From Prochloraceae cyanobacterium (GTDB taxonomy: Bacteria > Cyanobacteriota > Cyanobacteriia > Cyanobacteriales > JASJDA01), in assembly GCA_030065755.1 (NCBI GenBank), contig JASJDA010000055.1, positions 1-46,037 of the forward strand: DNA of 46,037 bases. The letters are read 5' to 3'. The position numbers and the translations under genes were made by a program. The number at the start of each line of letters is the position of its first letter. Position 1 is the first letter of the stretch. Of the stretch, positions 33,701 to 41,420 are shown in pieces. The notes under the pieces were generated by a model that saw nothing but the letters and a program-made list of their open reading frames with translations, made no database searches and was not told the DNA's origin.

Positions 33701-36152
33701 ACTGCCAGCACTCAGCATTAACTGGGGTCCGTGGTCTGAAATTGGCATGGCAGCAAATAAAAAATTAGGCGCGATAGGGCTAAATTTAATCGAAAAAGAG
33801 CAAGGATTAGAAGCCTTCTCTAAATTGCTGTCCCAATCGCGCCCTCAAGTGGGTTTCGTTTCAATTGAATGGGATGTAGTTGCCAAGCAATTTGCTCGCG
33901 CAGCTCGATCGCCCTATTTCCAAGAAGTAATTGGCGAAGCAGCTATTCCCTCACGACAAGTAGAAACTTTGCCAACTACAAAAATGCACCAGCAATTGGT
34001 GGAAATGGCAGCCAAAGAGCGAGAAGAATTTTTAAACACCTATTTACGAACGGTTATTGCGGGGATACTCCACATAAAAGCCGAGGATATTTCACCTAGC
34101 TCTAATTTACTGGATAAGGGAGTAGACTCGATCGCAGTGATGGAAGCCATCGATCGGATCTCCCAAGACCTGCAATTGATGTTATACCCCAGGGAATTCT
34201 ACGATCGTCCCAGAATAGAGAGTCTGGCAAAATATCTCGCAGCAGAATTTAATAAAAATATAGAGACTTTCAATGGAACGTCTTCACACCAGGTCGCACA
34301 AGCCCAAAATATCTTAAGTATTCCCATTTCCACATCTTCGAGGGTTCAGAGTGAAGAAAAACTACCAGGTATAGTTTTTATACTCTCAAGTCCGCGATCG
34401 GGTTCTACCTTGCTCAGAGTAATGCTAGCAGGACACCAAGCCTTATCTGCACCCCCAGAGTTGCACCTATTACCCTTTGAGACAATGGGTCAAAGACAAG
34501 AGCAACTAGGTAAAAGTTACTTAGGAGAGGGACTAGCGAGAGCTTTGATGGAATTACAAAACATTGAAGCTGAAAACAGCCAACAATTAGTTAGTGATTG
34601 GGTCAAAGAAAATCTACCCGTACACAAAGTATATGGCAAACTAATCGAACTAGCAGGCGATCGACTGTTAGTAGATAAATCTCCTACCTACGGCTTTCAT
34701 AAAGAAACCCTAAAAAGAGCAGAAGAATTATTTGAGAATGCCAAATACATTCATTTAGTCCGCCATCCCTATGCAGTAGTTGAATCATTTGCTCGCATGC
34801 GTATGGACAAACTACTAGGGATAGAAAAAGGTACTCCTCATCAGATAGCAGAATCAATTTGGACTCGCACCAATCAAAATATTCTTGACTTTCTTGCCAA
34901 AATCAATCCCGATCGCCACTGTCAAATAAGCTATGAAGACTTAGTTACTCAGCCACAGGTAGAGATGCAACAGTTGTGCGAGTTTCTCGATATTCCTTTT
35001 GACTCCTCTGTTTTAAAACCCTATGAAGGCGATCGCATGACTGACGGGGTCAGTAATAAATCGATGTCTCTAGGAGATCCGAATTTTCTCAAACACCAGC
35101 AGATCGACCCCAAATTAGCACTAACCTGGAAGAAAATTCAACTACCTCATCAACTAGAAGAACCCGCTCGTCAAGTAGCTTGTTCGCTCAATTACCAATT
35201 ACCCAATGAAGATATTAGCGATCGAACCCCATCTAATACTACAGAAGGCGTGCCGCTTCGCGGATCTCTGCGCGATCGAGAAGAAGCCACTTCACCCCTC
35301 AAATACATGGTCGAGCATTTCTTAGACGTGCGCGGCTTAAAATTATGCCTTTGTGTCTGGGGACCTCCCTCAGCACCCTTAGTATTGTGTCTCCACGGCA
35401 TTCTCGAACAAGGTGCAGCGTGGTCAGAAGTAGCCGTGCGTCTAGTAGAAAAAGGCTATCGCGTAGTGGCTCCCGACCTGCGAGGACACGGAAGATCCGA
35501 TCGCGCAGGTCAAGAATCTTCTTATAATTTAATTGACTTGTTGGGGGATATTGATGCCATAGTTGAAAAGCTCACCGATAAAGGCTTTACCTTAGTCGGA
35601 CATTCTTTAGGGTCAGTAGTTGCTGGCATCTTCGCCAGTATTCGCCCTCATAAGGTAAAAAATTTAGTCTTAGTAGAAACAATACTCCCATCAGAAATTG
35701 ACGATGACGACGAAGCTGCACGACAGTTAGCAACCCATCTTGATTATCTAGCTTCTCCTCCCGAACACCCTATATTCCCCGACATATTAGCTGCTGCTGA
35801 GCGTCTGCGTCGAGCAACTCCCGCTTTATCGATGTCACTAGCAATTAAACTAGCAGCGCGCATTACCGAACCCTGTGCAGGAGGCTTGCGTTGGCGTTGG
35901 GCATCTTTACTCCGTACTAGTGCTGGTATTGCTTTTAGCGGTATTGGCAAATCGAGATATCTCGGTTTATTGCGGCGAATTAAAGCTCCTATAACCTTGA
36001 TTTATGGCGATCGAAGTAATTTTAATCGAGAAGACGACCTCACCCAACAGCAAGCAGCAATGCCTAAAGCAGAGCGAGTTATCCTCTCTGGAGGACACAA
36101 TCTTCATTTAGAAGCAGCTTCCAAACTAGCTCAAGTAATTGGTAATAGTTAA
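27732..36152 (+). CDS. ols: Olefin synthase (Ols), modular type I polyketide synthase for 1-alkenes
   Basis: A single 2806-residue megasynthase. Domains in order: fatty acyl-AMP ligase (1-575; TSGSTGTPKGVMITH, TSSGKIQRH); ACP1 (about 603-675, Ser635 in GLDSV); ketosynthase (693-1115; Cys847 in DTACSSS, His982 in EAHGTGT, NIGHLEAA); acyltransferase (1210-1500; Ser1313 in GHSVGE; HAFH implies malonyl-CoA); ketoreductase (about 1580-2060; GGLGALGL, SSVASLLGSPGQGNYAAANAF); ACP2 (Ser2133 in GVDSI); PAPS sulfotransferase (2210-2490; SSPRSGSTLLR); thioesterase (2520-2806; Ser2625 in GHSLGS, terminal GGHNLH). This is exactly the Synechococcus PCC 7002 olefin synthase architecture: a fatty acid is activated, extended by malonyl-CoA, reduced, then sulfated and decarboxylated to a terminal alkene. 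All catalytic residues I checked are intact. Linkers contain repeat-derived insertions. Confidence 0.96.
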   Translation: MLRKEATFVDLLKNRALDLGDRIAFTFLSDGETESNSVTYQELDKLARAIAVRLQNLNATGERALLLYQPGLEFISAFMGCLYAGVIAVPAYPPRANRSISRLQAIVSDAQAKFALTTTSIISNIEGRFTTTDATEKIRYLTTDNISPDLATQWQEIALDENSLAFLQYTSGSTGTPKGVMITHGNLMQNTASIEQCFQHGSHQKSVSWLPPYHDMGLIGNILQPIELGSSVILMPPVTFLQRPYRWLKAISTYQATTSGGPNFAYDLCVSQISEQQKATLDLSSWELAFSGAEPVRIETIERFSAAFASVGFRKEIFYPCYGMAESTLIITGGDKKSVPVLKSFKGKAIEENKVEVAEKSDSGVITLVGCGKSVEGQKMAIANPDTLTSCAEDEIGEIWVSSKSVAKGYWQQESKTEAAFNAYLADTKEGPFLRTGDLGFLRDGELFVTGRLKDLIIIRGRNYYPQDIELISGKSHPAARSGWSAAFAVDINEEEHLVIVQEVKRTHLRNLDAGEVISSIKKAIIRETELQPYAVLLLKTGSIPKTSSGKIQRHACKIGFQEKSLNVVGEWTRDRRSEVRGQRSEVTANSQQLTANSQQQLISDWLVSKIATGIGISATEIDVEEPLVNYGLDSVAAVRLSAELEDWLGRKISPTIVYDYPTIKSLASYLQGRDDRTIPRESIDRHSETSTEEIAIIGMGCRFPGANNPEEFWRLLRDGKDAITQSQRSYLQGQWGGFIDRVDQFDPQFFGISPREAAKMDPQQRLLLEVSWEALENAAIAPDRLSGTTTGVFIGISSSDYSQLQFRHGTKIDPYSSTGNAHSIAANRLSYILDLRGPSLSVDTACSSSLVAIHLACSSIKNGECDRAIVGGVNLILSPELTKSFSQAGMMAADGRCKTFDESADGYVRGEGCGVVILKPLDRAIEDGDNILAVIRGSAVNQDGRSNGLTAPNGVAQQAAIRQALKNAQTTAAEINYLEAHGTGTSLGDPIEINSLKTVIAQERGTKNPCWIGSVKTNIGHLEAAAGIAGLIKIVLSLQHQEIPPHLHLQQLNPHIDIDNTPISIPTAIEPWTSSDRPRIAGVSSFGFGGTNAHVIVGDVLEKSQTVSPSVAPRSGSLRDRPLHLLTLSAKTETALQELVKNYEKYLTSDREVSIEDICFTANGGRLHFKHRLAIIASSTAELREKLAVNREEQTNYGIVKKGENSTSKKIAFLFTGQGSQYVGMGYQLYQTAPIFRAALDRCAEILDSYLDKPLLEILYPDLVHSQGTSGLKNQKLDKTAYTQPALFALEYALAQLWQSWGIKPDVVMGHSVGEYVAATIAGVFSLEDGLKLIAERARLMQQLPQNGEMVAVFASESQVKKAIGDLKDKVAIAAINGSESIVISGAKEAIEPVVATLESRKTKKLNVSHAFHSPLMEPMLEAFEKVAREINYSHPSIDIISNVTGKISTEEIGTAKYWVNHVREAVRFAPSMELLRDRGNRIFLEIGPKPILLNMGRNCLEKTEALWLPSLIPGKEDWQQILNSLASLYLRGVKIDWFGFDKEYDRNRLSLPTYPFQRQRYWIEEKQLNEEVSIISNWENWLYQIEWQAKSTQELTRPASSSSKNWCIFADRSGLGEKIAKQLEARGDRVLLIYSQESGKQTSENTAIINASTSEDLERLFEENYSNGTSLNGIIHLWSLEAKKTDELTISSLEESQILGCGSVLNLIQTLVKKSIPAPIWLVTRGSQPVTLQEKSISVAQTPLWGMGRVIAVENPQLWGGMIDLSPHLETSEAEAIVGEITNSEAEDHLAFRQGIRYVARLKKSENITDRSISRSPNINSESTYAIAGGLGALGLNIAKWMAKQGARYLVLLSRRGISDNNIHTIRELEQTGAKILVLKADISNEGEILRVLETIKHAMPPLRGIIQAAGILDDGILQGQNWERFTKVMAPKVQGTWNLHNLTRDLPLDFFVTFSSVASLLGSPGQGNYAAANAFMDAIAHLRANRGLPALSINWGPWSEIGMAANKKLGAIGLNLIEKEQGLEAFSKLLSQSRPQVGFVSIEWDVVAKQFARAARSPYFQEVIGEAAIPSRQVETLPTTKMHQQLVEMAAKEREEFLNTYLRTVIAGILHIKAEDISPSSNLLDKGVDSIAVMEAIDRISQDLQLMLYPREFYDRPRIESLAKYLAAEFNKNIETFNGTSSHQVAQAQNILSIPISTSSRVQSEEKLPGIVFILSSPRSGSTLLRVMLAGHQALSAPPELHLLPFETMGQRQEQLGKSYLGEGLARALMELQNIEAENSQQLVSDWVKENLPVHKVYGKLIELAGDRLLVDKSPTYGFHKETLKRAEELFENAKYIHLVRHPYAVVESFARMRMDKLLGIEKGTPHQIAESIWTRTNQNILDFLAKINPDRHCQISYEDLVTQPQVEMQQLCEFLDIPFDSSVLKPYEGDRMTDGVSNKSMSLGDPNFLKHQQIDPKLALTWKKIQLPHQLEEPARQVACSLNYQLPNEDISDRTPSNTTEGVPLRGSLRDREEATSPLKYMVEHFLDVRGLKLCLCVWGPPSAPLVLCLHGILEQGAAWSEVAVRLVEKGYRVVAPDLRGHGRSDRAGQESSYNLIDLLGDIDAIVEKLTDKGFTLVGHSLGSVVAGIFASIRPHKVKNLVLVETILPSEIDDDDEAARQLATHLDYLASPPEHPIFPDILAAAERLRRATPALSMSLAIKLAARITEPCAGGLRWRWASLLRTSAGIAFSGIGKSRYLGLLRRIKAPITLIYGDRSNFNREDDLTQQQAAMPKAERVILSGGHNLHLEAASKLAQVIGNS
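29454..29535 (+). repeat. In-frame heptad repeats in the FAAL-ACP linker of olefin synthase
   Basis: Tandem GGTCAGA units (five, 29459-29493) run into CAGCCAA/CAGCTAA units (to about 29530). They are translated as EVRGQRSEVTANSQQLTANS. The same composite occurs outside genes at 37890-37972. Total length must keep frame across the linker. Confidence 0.85.
31061..31105 (+). repeat. In-frame GC-rich repeat insertion, KS-AT linker
   Basis: A segment around CCGCGCAGCGGATCTCTTCG is translated APRSGSLRDRP. It is related in sequence and translation to the ST-TE linker insert at 35246-35283 (VPLRGSLRDRE). It lies between the ketosynthase and acyltransferase, where length variation is tolerated. Confidence 0.6.
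35246..35283 (+). repeat. In-frame GC-rich repeat insertion, ST-TE linker
   Basis: GTGCCGCTTCGCGGATCTCT followed by GCGCGATCG, translated VPLRGSLRDRE. It shares the GSLRDR core with the KS-AT linker insert. It lies between the sulfotransferase and thioesterase domains. Confidence 0.6.
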
Positions 36153-36305
36153 CAATTGAAGCTTCCCTGTTTCCTGTTCCCCGTTCCCTCAAAATTCACA
36201 ATAGATCTCTGGTCAAAGAATGGGTATTCTAATCTTAGTAGGGATTTGAGTTTTTTCCTATTTAGGAAGCAAACACTATACTTAATACAACTCTAAAAAA
36301 GTTTT

Positions 36306-36812
36306 ATGATGAAAGTAGATTGGACAAATTTAGGCACCGAACTCGGAACTATTAAGGACGGATTTGAATTAGCTGGAGATAAAGACGCAGAAAAAGCTCT
36401 TGTTTTAATTCTTGGAGTTGATTTTTTTGAGCAGGCTGTCGAGCATTATATTAAATTTCAACCAGGCTTCGAGTTAGCTAGAGCCGTACTTTGTCGTCTC
36501 AAACCTTGGATCGCCATGCAACATTGCTATCACATTTACAAAAATAGCGAAGATATTGAAACTAAACGCAATTCTATTGAATTATTAAAAGTTTTAGCCG
36601 ATCGAGCCGTACTTCAATGGATACCAGAATTTTTAAAAGATTCTGACGAAAATATTCAAAACTGGAGTATTGGCATGATCGATCAATTGTTGTTTGGAAA
36701 AATGGTTGATTATGAAGATGTTCGACAAATTTTAGAAGCATCTCTTAATCATCCCAATGAGTATGTAAGAGATACTGCTGATAGTTTATTAAATGGCTAT
36801 AGTTCTTCTTAA
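36306..36812 (+). CDS. HEAT-like helical-repeat protein, unknown function
   Basis: A 168-residue all-helical soluble protein. The C-terminal half reads like two or three HEAT-type repeats (ADRAVLQWIPEFLKDSDENIQNWSIGMIDQLL; ILEASLNHPNEYVRDTADSLL). Such repeats bind protein partners. It begins 153 bp after olefin synthase and ends within a few bases of the next gene, so the three may be co-transcribed. I do not recognise a specific family. Two adjacent ATG codons (36306, 36309) are both possible starts. Confidence 0.6.
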   Translation: MMKVDWTNLGTELGTIKDGFELAGDKDAEKALVLILGVDFFEQAVEHYIKFQPGFELARAVLCRLKPWIAMQHCYHIYKNSEDIETKRNSIELLKVLADRAVLQWIPEFLKDSDENIQNWSIGMIDQLLFGKMVDYEDVRQILEASLNHPNEYVRDTADSLLNGYSSS

Positions 36813-36883
36813 AATTGATTAATTTATTGGATTTTCACATATTCTCAAAGTTAGAAAATAAAATATTTATTCGTCTAGGTCTA

Positions 36884-37867
36884 ATGAAAAATTATCAACT
36901 AGATATTTTATGGGAAATTCCCTTAGCTTTCTTGTCCTTTCTATTTTACAAAATAATGAAATGGGCGATCGGCAATCTCTTTACAGTTTATCTATCGCTC
37001 AATAAAGAAAAAGCATCTCAGTGGAGAGTTTTATCCCAAGATATAATAAATTCTACCCTAGTTCTACCAGTTTTAATGACTAAAGGGCCTCGCTGGAATA
37101 CTCACGCAATTATCGGCACTCTCGGCCCTTTTAAAGTCAAAGAATCCATGACTTTCGATCGCGAAATAGTCGATAATTCTGCTAAGTCTTGGATAATGGT
37201 TATTTACAGTTTTCCTTCCTATAAAACCATAGCTAATATTACTTCTAGCAATTCTTCTTCGGAGAAATGGCAATCGGTACAGCTCGAACCAGGAAGATAT
37301 ACAATAGGGTTGAGATATTACAATCGAGCGGAAACAATAAATTTACCTACTATTAAAGTAGACGAAAAACAATTAGTAAAGTCCCAAACTATTCCTGCCG
37401 ATATTAATGATTTTTATAAAAATTTAATCGAAAGAAAAAACTGGTTTTATTTAGCTCTTCATTACTATATTTACACCATATTGCGTTTGAGAAAATGGTT
37501 ACCAGAGTCATTTGTGAAAAAAGAATATCTACCTGTAGGCGCTCCCGACACGGATTTCTTTTACGGCAACTTAGGACGAGGAAAATCTTTACAAGTAGAA
37601 TTGAGTGAATCCATACTTACTAATTACGACACCTATTTAACCCTATACGATCGCTCCAGTTTGCCAGTATTTTCGTCTGAAATCCAACAACAAACCCAAA
37701 CGACAGAACCAATAGAAAATAATGGATTTTATTTAATTAGAGTGAGGCAAAAGTCACCTCGATCGGAAAAATTAGAGTGTCAAACAAGTGAGAAAGACAC
37801 TTCAACAGAGCAAATTCTAATTCGAGAAGCAACCGAGAAACAAGATGCCCCTTTATCTCTAAAATAA
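36884..37867 (+). CDS. Membrane-anchored hypothetical protein (possibly DUF6208-type)
   Basis: From ATG 36884 the product is 327 residues. It begins MKNYQLDILWEIPLAFLSFLFYKIMKWAIGNLF, one or two N-terminal membrane helices, followed by a beta-rich soluble domain (GPFKVKESMTFDRE, SWIMVIYSFPSYKTIANI, LEPGRYTIGLRYYNRAE) and a second domain (LPVGAPDTDFFYGNLGRGKSLQVEL) with a low-complexity acidic C-terminus. I believe it is like the cyanobacterial DUF6208 group, but cannot verify that. The frame is open back to TTG 36815, three bases after the previous stop; that earlier start is possible. Its position after olefin synthase suggests a role linked to lipid or hydrocarbon handling, which is inference. 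Confidence 0.6.
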   Translation: MKNYQLDILWEIPLAFLSFLFYKIMKWAIGNLFTVYLSLNKEKASQWRVLSQDIINSTLVLPVLMTKGPRWNTHAIIGTLGPFKVKESMTFDREIVDNSAKSWIMVIYSFPSYKTIANITSSNSSSEKWQSVQLEPGRYTIGLRYYNRAETINLPTIKVDEKQLVKSQTIPADINDFYKNLIERKNWFYLALHYYIYTILRLRKWLPESFVKKEYLPVGAPDTDFFYGNLGRGKSLQVELSESILTNYDTYLTLYDRSSLPVFSSEIQQQTQTTEPIENNGFYLIRVRQKSPRSEKLECQTSEKDTSTEQILIREATEKQDAPLSLK

Positions 37868-37889
37868 TTGGTTAGAGTTCAGGGGAGAC

Positions 37890-37972
37890 GGGGTCAGAGG
37901 TCAGAGGTCAGCCAACAGCTAACAGCCAACAGCTAAAAGCCAACAACCAACAGCAAATAGCCAACAGCAAAA
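37890..37972. repeat. GGTCAGA/CCAACAG heptad composite repeat
   Basis: Three GGTCAGA units followed by about nine degenerate CAGCCAA/CAGCTAA units, just upstream of accA. It is the same order and composition as the translated repeat in the olefin synthase linker (29454-29535). Confidence 0.9.
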
Positions 37973-38029
37973 GGTATGCTAAAGAAGATTAACAATTGTT
38001 AGTAAACTTAACATTCTAGCGATCTACTT

Positions 38030-39004
38030 ATGTCAAAGACTGCGCGTCGAACTTATATGCTTGATTTTGAAAAACCCCTTTGCGAGTTAGAATCGAGGAT
38101 CCAACAGATCCGCGAACTAGCAGAGGAAACTAAAGTAGATGTCTCAGAAGAGATATCTAAATTAGAACAAAGAGCAACACAACTGCGCAAAGAAATTTTT
38201 AAAACACTAACGCCAACTCAGCGCTTACAACTAGCGCGCCATCCTCGTCGTCCTTCTACTCTAGACTACATACAAGCCATTTTTGACGAATGGTTCGAGT
38301 TACACGGCGATCGGCTGGGCTATGACGATCCAGCTTTAGTAGGGGGTATTGCTCGCTTACAAGGACGACCAGTAATGATACTAGGACACCAAAAAGGTCG
38401 AGATACCAAAGATAATATTGCCCGAAACTTTGGCATGGCATCTCCAGGAGGATATCGCAAAGCAATCCGATTGATGAAACACGCGAATCGTTTTAGACTG
38501 CCTATCCTCACATTTCTCGACACTCCTGCAGCTTGGGCTGGAGTAGAAGCAGAAAAATTCGGCCAAGGAGAGGCAATTGCTTATAATCTACGGGAAATGT
38601 TTAATTTCGACGTGCCAATTATCTGTACTGTAATTGGAGAAGGTGGATCCGGTGGAGCATTAGGGATTGGCGTCGGGGATAGATTATTAATGTTCGAACA
38701 CGCCGTTTATAGCGTTGCTCCCCCAGAAACTTGTGCCGCAATTCTCTGGAGAGACGCAAAAAAAGCAGAGCAAGCAACAGCAGCTTTAAAAATAACAGCA
38801 GCCAACTTAAAAGAATTAGGAATTGTCGATCTCGTTTTAAGGGAGCCTCTGCGCGGCGCTCACGCCGATCCTTTAGGCGCTTCAGCAACTCTCAAAGAGG
38901 CTTTGTTAGAAAACTTGGAAGACTTATCTCAGATGAGTTCCGAGCAATTGCGCGATTTACGCTACCAGAAGTTTCGCACGATTGGTGTCTTTCAAGAAAT
39001 TTAG
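38030..39004 (+). CDS. accA: AccA, acetyl-CoA carboxylase carboxyltransferase subunit alpha
   Basis: With AccD forms the carboxyltransferase that makes malonyl-CoA, the extender for fatty acids and for the olefin synthase acyltransferase. The 324-residue protein shows the family segments [29 protein letters not shown], the ELHGDR motif, [12 protein letters not shown], the oxyanion-hole glycines [15 protein letters not shown], and [12 protein letters not shown]. Length and N-terminus match cyanobacterial AccA, so ATG 38030 is preferred to the internal ATG 27 bases later. It heads the conserved accA-SDR-folE-trpF neighbourhood. Confidence 0.97.
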   Translation: MSKTARRTYMLDFEKPLCELESRIQQIRELAEETKVDVSEEISKLEQRATQLRKEIFKTLTPTQRLQLARHPRRPSTLDYIQAIFDEWFELHGDRLGYDDPALVGGIARLQGRPVMILGHQKGRDTKDNIARNFGMASPGGYRKAIRLMKHANRFRLPILTFLDTPAAWAGVEAEKFGQGEAIAYNLREMFNFDVPIICTVIGEGGSGGALGIGVGDRLLMFEHAVYSVAPPETCAAILWRDAKKAEQATAALKITAANLKELGIVDLVLREPLRGAHADPLGASATLKEALLENLEDLSQMSSEQLRDLRYQKFRTIGVFQEI

Positions 39005-39092
39005 TAACAGGTAATTTTTCCCCGAGATCGTCTTTCTTATAATGCTATAATGAGCAACGTCAACATTTTTTAACATTTTTCACATTACTAGA

Positions 39093-39113
39093 GGTTATCT
39101 CCAGTAGATAACC
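39093..39113. repeat. Perfect hairpin just before a 98-codon ORF
   Basis: GGTTATCT (39093-39100), loop CCAGT, AGATAACC (39106-39113), ending 3 bases before ATG 39117. It could terminate accA transcription (no T-run follows) or mask the start of the downstream frame. TATAAT occurs at about 39045 upstream. Confidence 0.5.
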
Positions 39114-39116
39114 CTG

Positions 39117-39413
39117 ATGTTTAAGATGCGAGTAAAAATTCCTCTCGTGGTGACAACGCAAAAACTTGCCATCAAGAGAATTGGTATCCAGAGCAAGACC
39201 AGAGTTCCTGCTTCCATAATAAATTTTTATATGGATTTACTCGTTTCTGGAGCAAACACTCAGAATTTATTTAATTTGGCCCGCGTTGGCTGCGTAGAAA
39301 CCTTGAGTATCAAAACCAGAACACAAATAAAATTCGATGTCTATTTAGCTCGCCAACAGGGGCTAAAACTGCCCGATATATCTGTTGCAGGAGAAGATAG
39401 GCACTGGTACTAA
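39117..39413 (+). CDS. Hypothetical 98-aa protein, doubtful
   Basis: A 98-codon frame with basic, beta-like composition (MRVKIPLVVTTQKLAIKRIG..., ending ISVAGEDRHWY). A second possible ATG lies at 39126. There is no Shine-Dalgarno; instead a hairpin abuts the start. Its TAA overlaps the ATG of a further frame (MLQNLTLKEKN...) that runs into the dispersed repeat at 39488, so the pair may be parts of one disrupted gene. No family recognised. Confidence 0.35.
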   Translation: MFKMRVKIPLVVTTQKLAIKRIGIQSKTRVPASIINFYMDLLVSGANTQNLFNLARVGCVETLSIKTRTQIKFDVYLARQQGLKLPDISVAGEDRHWY

Positions 39414-39487
39414 TGTTGCAAAATTTGACCCTCAAAGAAAAAAATCTAGCGCGTCAGCTTTTCGTGCTGGTACCCACCAGCAGAAAG

Positions 39488-39671
39488 ACCTCGGTGAAAG
39501 CCTCGAAGGGAACGGAGAAGGGGGAACGGGAAACAGAAAATACCTTTTCCCCTATGCCTTGGTTTGAAGCATCGTTTTTTAAGACGGAATGGGTTTGCAG
39601 GAGGTCTAAATCCTCCTTTAAACAATTCACTGTTCCCTGTTCCCTTTTCCCTGTTCCCCTTAAAAGGCTTT
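39488..39671. repeat. ~180-bp palindromic dispersed repeat, copy 2 (inverted relative to copy 1)
   Basis: The reverse complement matches 17205-17386 across GTGAATTGTTTA, GGAGG-ATTTAGA-CCTCC, CCATTCCGTCTTAAAAAACG and GGCATA..GGGAAAAGGT. The ends here are AAAGCCT (39497-39503) and AGGCTTT (39665-39671), a terminal inverted repeat, and AGGCTTTCACC is shared with copy 1. Mismatches are scattered, so the copies are old or under drift. The 39672-39857 remainder shows nothing I recognise. Confidence 0.85.
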
Positions 39672-39857
39672 GTAGTAGTTTGAAGTGTATCTTGACCGGA
39701 AAGTTGTCAAGGGAGTTTCAAGTTTTCTTGCTTTGCCGCTCTCCGTGAAATGAAACGTAGTTTGTGTATCTCCCACCTGTGCCACAAACTGCCCTTATTG
39801 TATGCACCAAAGATAAAGAATTCTAATCGGTACTAAGAAAATGTTAGGAGTATACAA

Positions 39858-40586
39858 ATGAATTCTCCTTCCAAACCACTGCGAGCAATTATTACAGGAG
39901 CCAGTAGCGGCATAGGCAAAGCAACTGCTTTAGCCTTTGCCAAAGCAGGCATTAATCTAGCTTTAGTCAGTCGCTCTCAAGATAAATTGGAAGCAGTAGT
40001 ATCTGCCGTATCACAAGTAGGAGTAGAAGCTAAAGCTTACACCTTAGACCTGAGCAACCTCGAAGCGATCGAAGCAAAAATGGGCGCGATCGCCGCAGAT
40101 TTCGGAGAAATTGACATCTTGGTCAATAATGCAGGCATAGGTTACACCAATACTCTCAGCGAAACACCGCTAGCAGATTGGCAAAAAGTACTTGACCTCA
40201 ATCTGACCAGTGTGTTTCAATGCGTTCTTGGTGTATTGCCGGCAATGCGCGATCGGGGTCGGGGAGTAATTATTAACGTTGCCTCTCTTGCAGCTCGCAA
40301 TCCTTTCCCAAGTTGGGGGGCTTACAGTGTAAGTAAGGCAGGTTTAGTTGCGTTTTCTAAAGCTTTAGCAGCTGAAGAAAGAGCCCACGGCATTCGCGTG
40401 ATAACTATTTCTCCTGGCGCTGTCAATACCCCTCTATGGGACACGGAGACAGTGCAAGCAGATTTAAACCGAAAGGCGATGTTAACTCCAGAAAGTGTCG
40501 CCAGTTCCATACTTCATGCTGCTTTACTGTCTGAACAAGCTGTGGTAGAGGAAATCACCTTAATGCCCAGCGCAGGTGCTTTGTAG
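39858..40586 (+). CDS. Short-chain dehydrogenase/reductase (SDR)
   Basis: A 242-residue classical SDR. It has the NAD(P)-binding motif TGASSGIGKA (about residues 13-22), NNAG, the catalytic Ser in VASLAARN, and YSVSK as the Tyr-x3-Lys dyad, followed by SPGAVNTPLW. This SDR sits between accA and folE in many cyanobacteria. It is often annotated as 3-oxoacyl-ACP reductase-like; the true substrate is unproven. Intact, with normal length. Confidence 0.9.
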   Translation: MNSPSKPLRAIITGASSGIGKATALAFAKAGINLALVSRSQDKLEAVVSAVSQVGVEAKAYTLDLSNLEAIEAKMGAIAADFGEIDILVNNAGIGYTNTLSETPLADWQKVLDLNLTSVFQCVLGVLPAMRDRGRGVIINVASLAARNPFPSWGAYSVSKAGLVAFSKALAAEERAHGIRVITISPGAVNTPLWDTETVQADLNRKAMLTPESVASSILHAALLSEQAVVEEITLMPSAGAL

Positions 40587-40649
40587 TGCCTATTATTCGA
40601 TTTTCAACCCTTGAAACATTTCTGTACGAGTTCAAAAATTTCTTAAATT

Positions 40650-41378
40650 ATGACAATAGCTTCTTCCAACGGTTTCGAGCGCTCTTTATCCTCTGAAACG
40701 ATCGATAAAGATGTTCTAGCTAGAAAAGAGAATCAAAACATTTCTAGCCGACCCGATCGCAATACCCATAACGGTCAGGAAGCCCAAATCCAACCAGCTT
40801 CAGAATCAGTCAAGGCCAAAATGATGGAAGCAGTGGAGACAATCTTAGAAGGGGTAGGAGAAGATCCACAACGTGAAGGACTGTTGAAAACACCCAAGCG
40901 CGTAGCAGAGGCGATGCAATTCCTGACCCAAGGATACAATCAGTCTTTAGAAAAACTGGTCAATGGTGCCATCTTTGATGAAGGACACAATGAGATGGTT
41001 CTCGTCAGAGATATCAATTTCTTCAGCCTTTGCGAACACCACATGTTGCCGTTTATAGGCAAAGCTCACGTAGCTTATATTCCCAACCAAAAAGTAGTGG
41101 GCTTGAGCAAACTAGCTCGTATTGTAGAAATGTATGCTAGACGATTGCAGGTACAAGAGCGTCTAACTCGTCAAATTGCTGAGGCTATTCAAACTGTTTT
41201 AGAACCTAAAGGAGTTGCAGTTGTAATGGAAGCAACTCACATGTGTATGGTAATGCGAGGAGTTCAAAAACCAGGTTCTTGGACTGTTACTAGTGCTATG
41301 CTGGGGGTCTTTCAAGAGGAGCAAAAAACCCGTGAAGAATTCTTAAATCTCATTCGCCATCAACCAAGCTTTTTTTGA
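40650..41378 (+). CDS. folE: GTP cyclohydrolase I FolE
   Basis: Converts GTP to 7,8-dihydroneopterin triphosphate, the entry to folate and pterins. Zinc ligands are visible as Cys128 and His131 in [10 protein letters not shown], and Cys199 in THMCMVMRG. Other motifs are [38 protein letters not shown] and the C-terminal REEFLNLI. The 242 residues include a ~50-residue variable N-terminal extension. It follows the SDR by 63 bp on the same strand. Confidence 0.96.
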   Translation: MTIASSNGFERSLSSETIDKDVLARKENQNISSRPDRNTHNGQEAQIQPASESVKAKMMEAVETILEGVGEDPQREGLLKTPKRVAEAMQFLTQGYNQSLEKLVNGAIFDEGHNEMVLVRDINFFSLCEHHMLPFIGKAHVAYIPNQKVVGLSKLARIVEMYARRLQVQERLTRQIAEAIQTVLEPKGVAVVMEATHMCMVMRGVQKPGSWTVTSAMLGVFQEEQKTREEFLNLIRHQPSFF

Positions 41379-41420
41379 TTAGTTAGTGGTTAGTGGTTAA
41401 TTGTTTTTTATGATTGACCG

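Noticed and set aside
27732-36152. Polyketide natural-product cluster
   Set aside because: There is a single module with a sulfotransferase and terminal thioesterase and no tailoring genes, which matches the olefin synthase architecture precisely.
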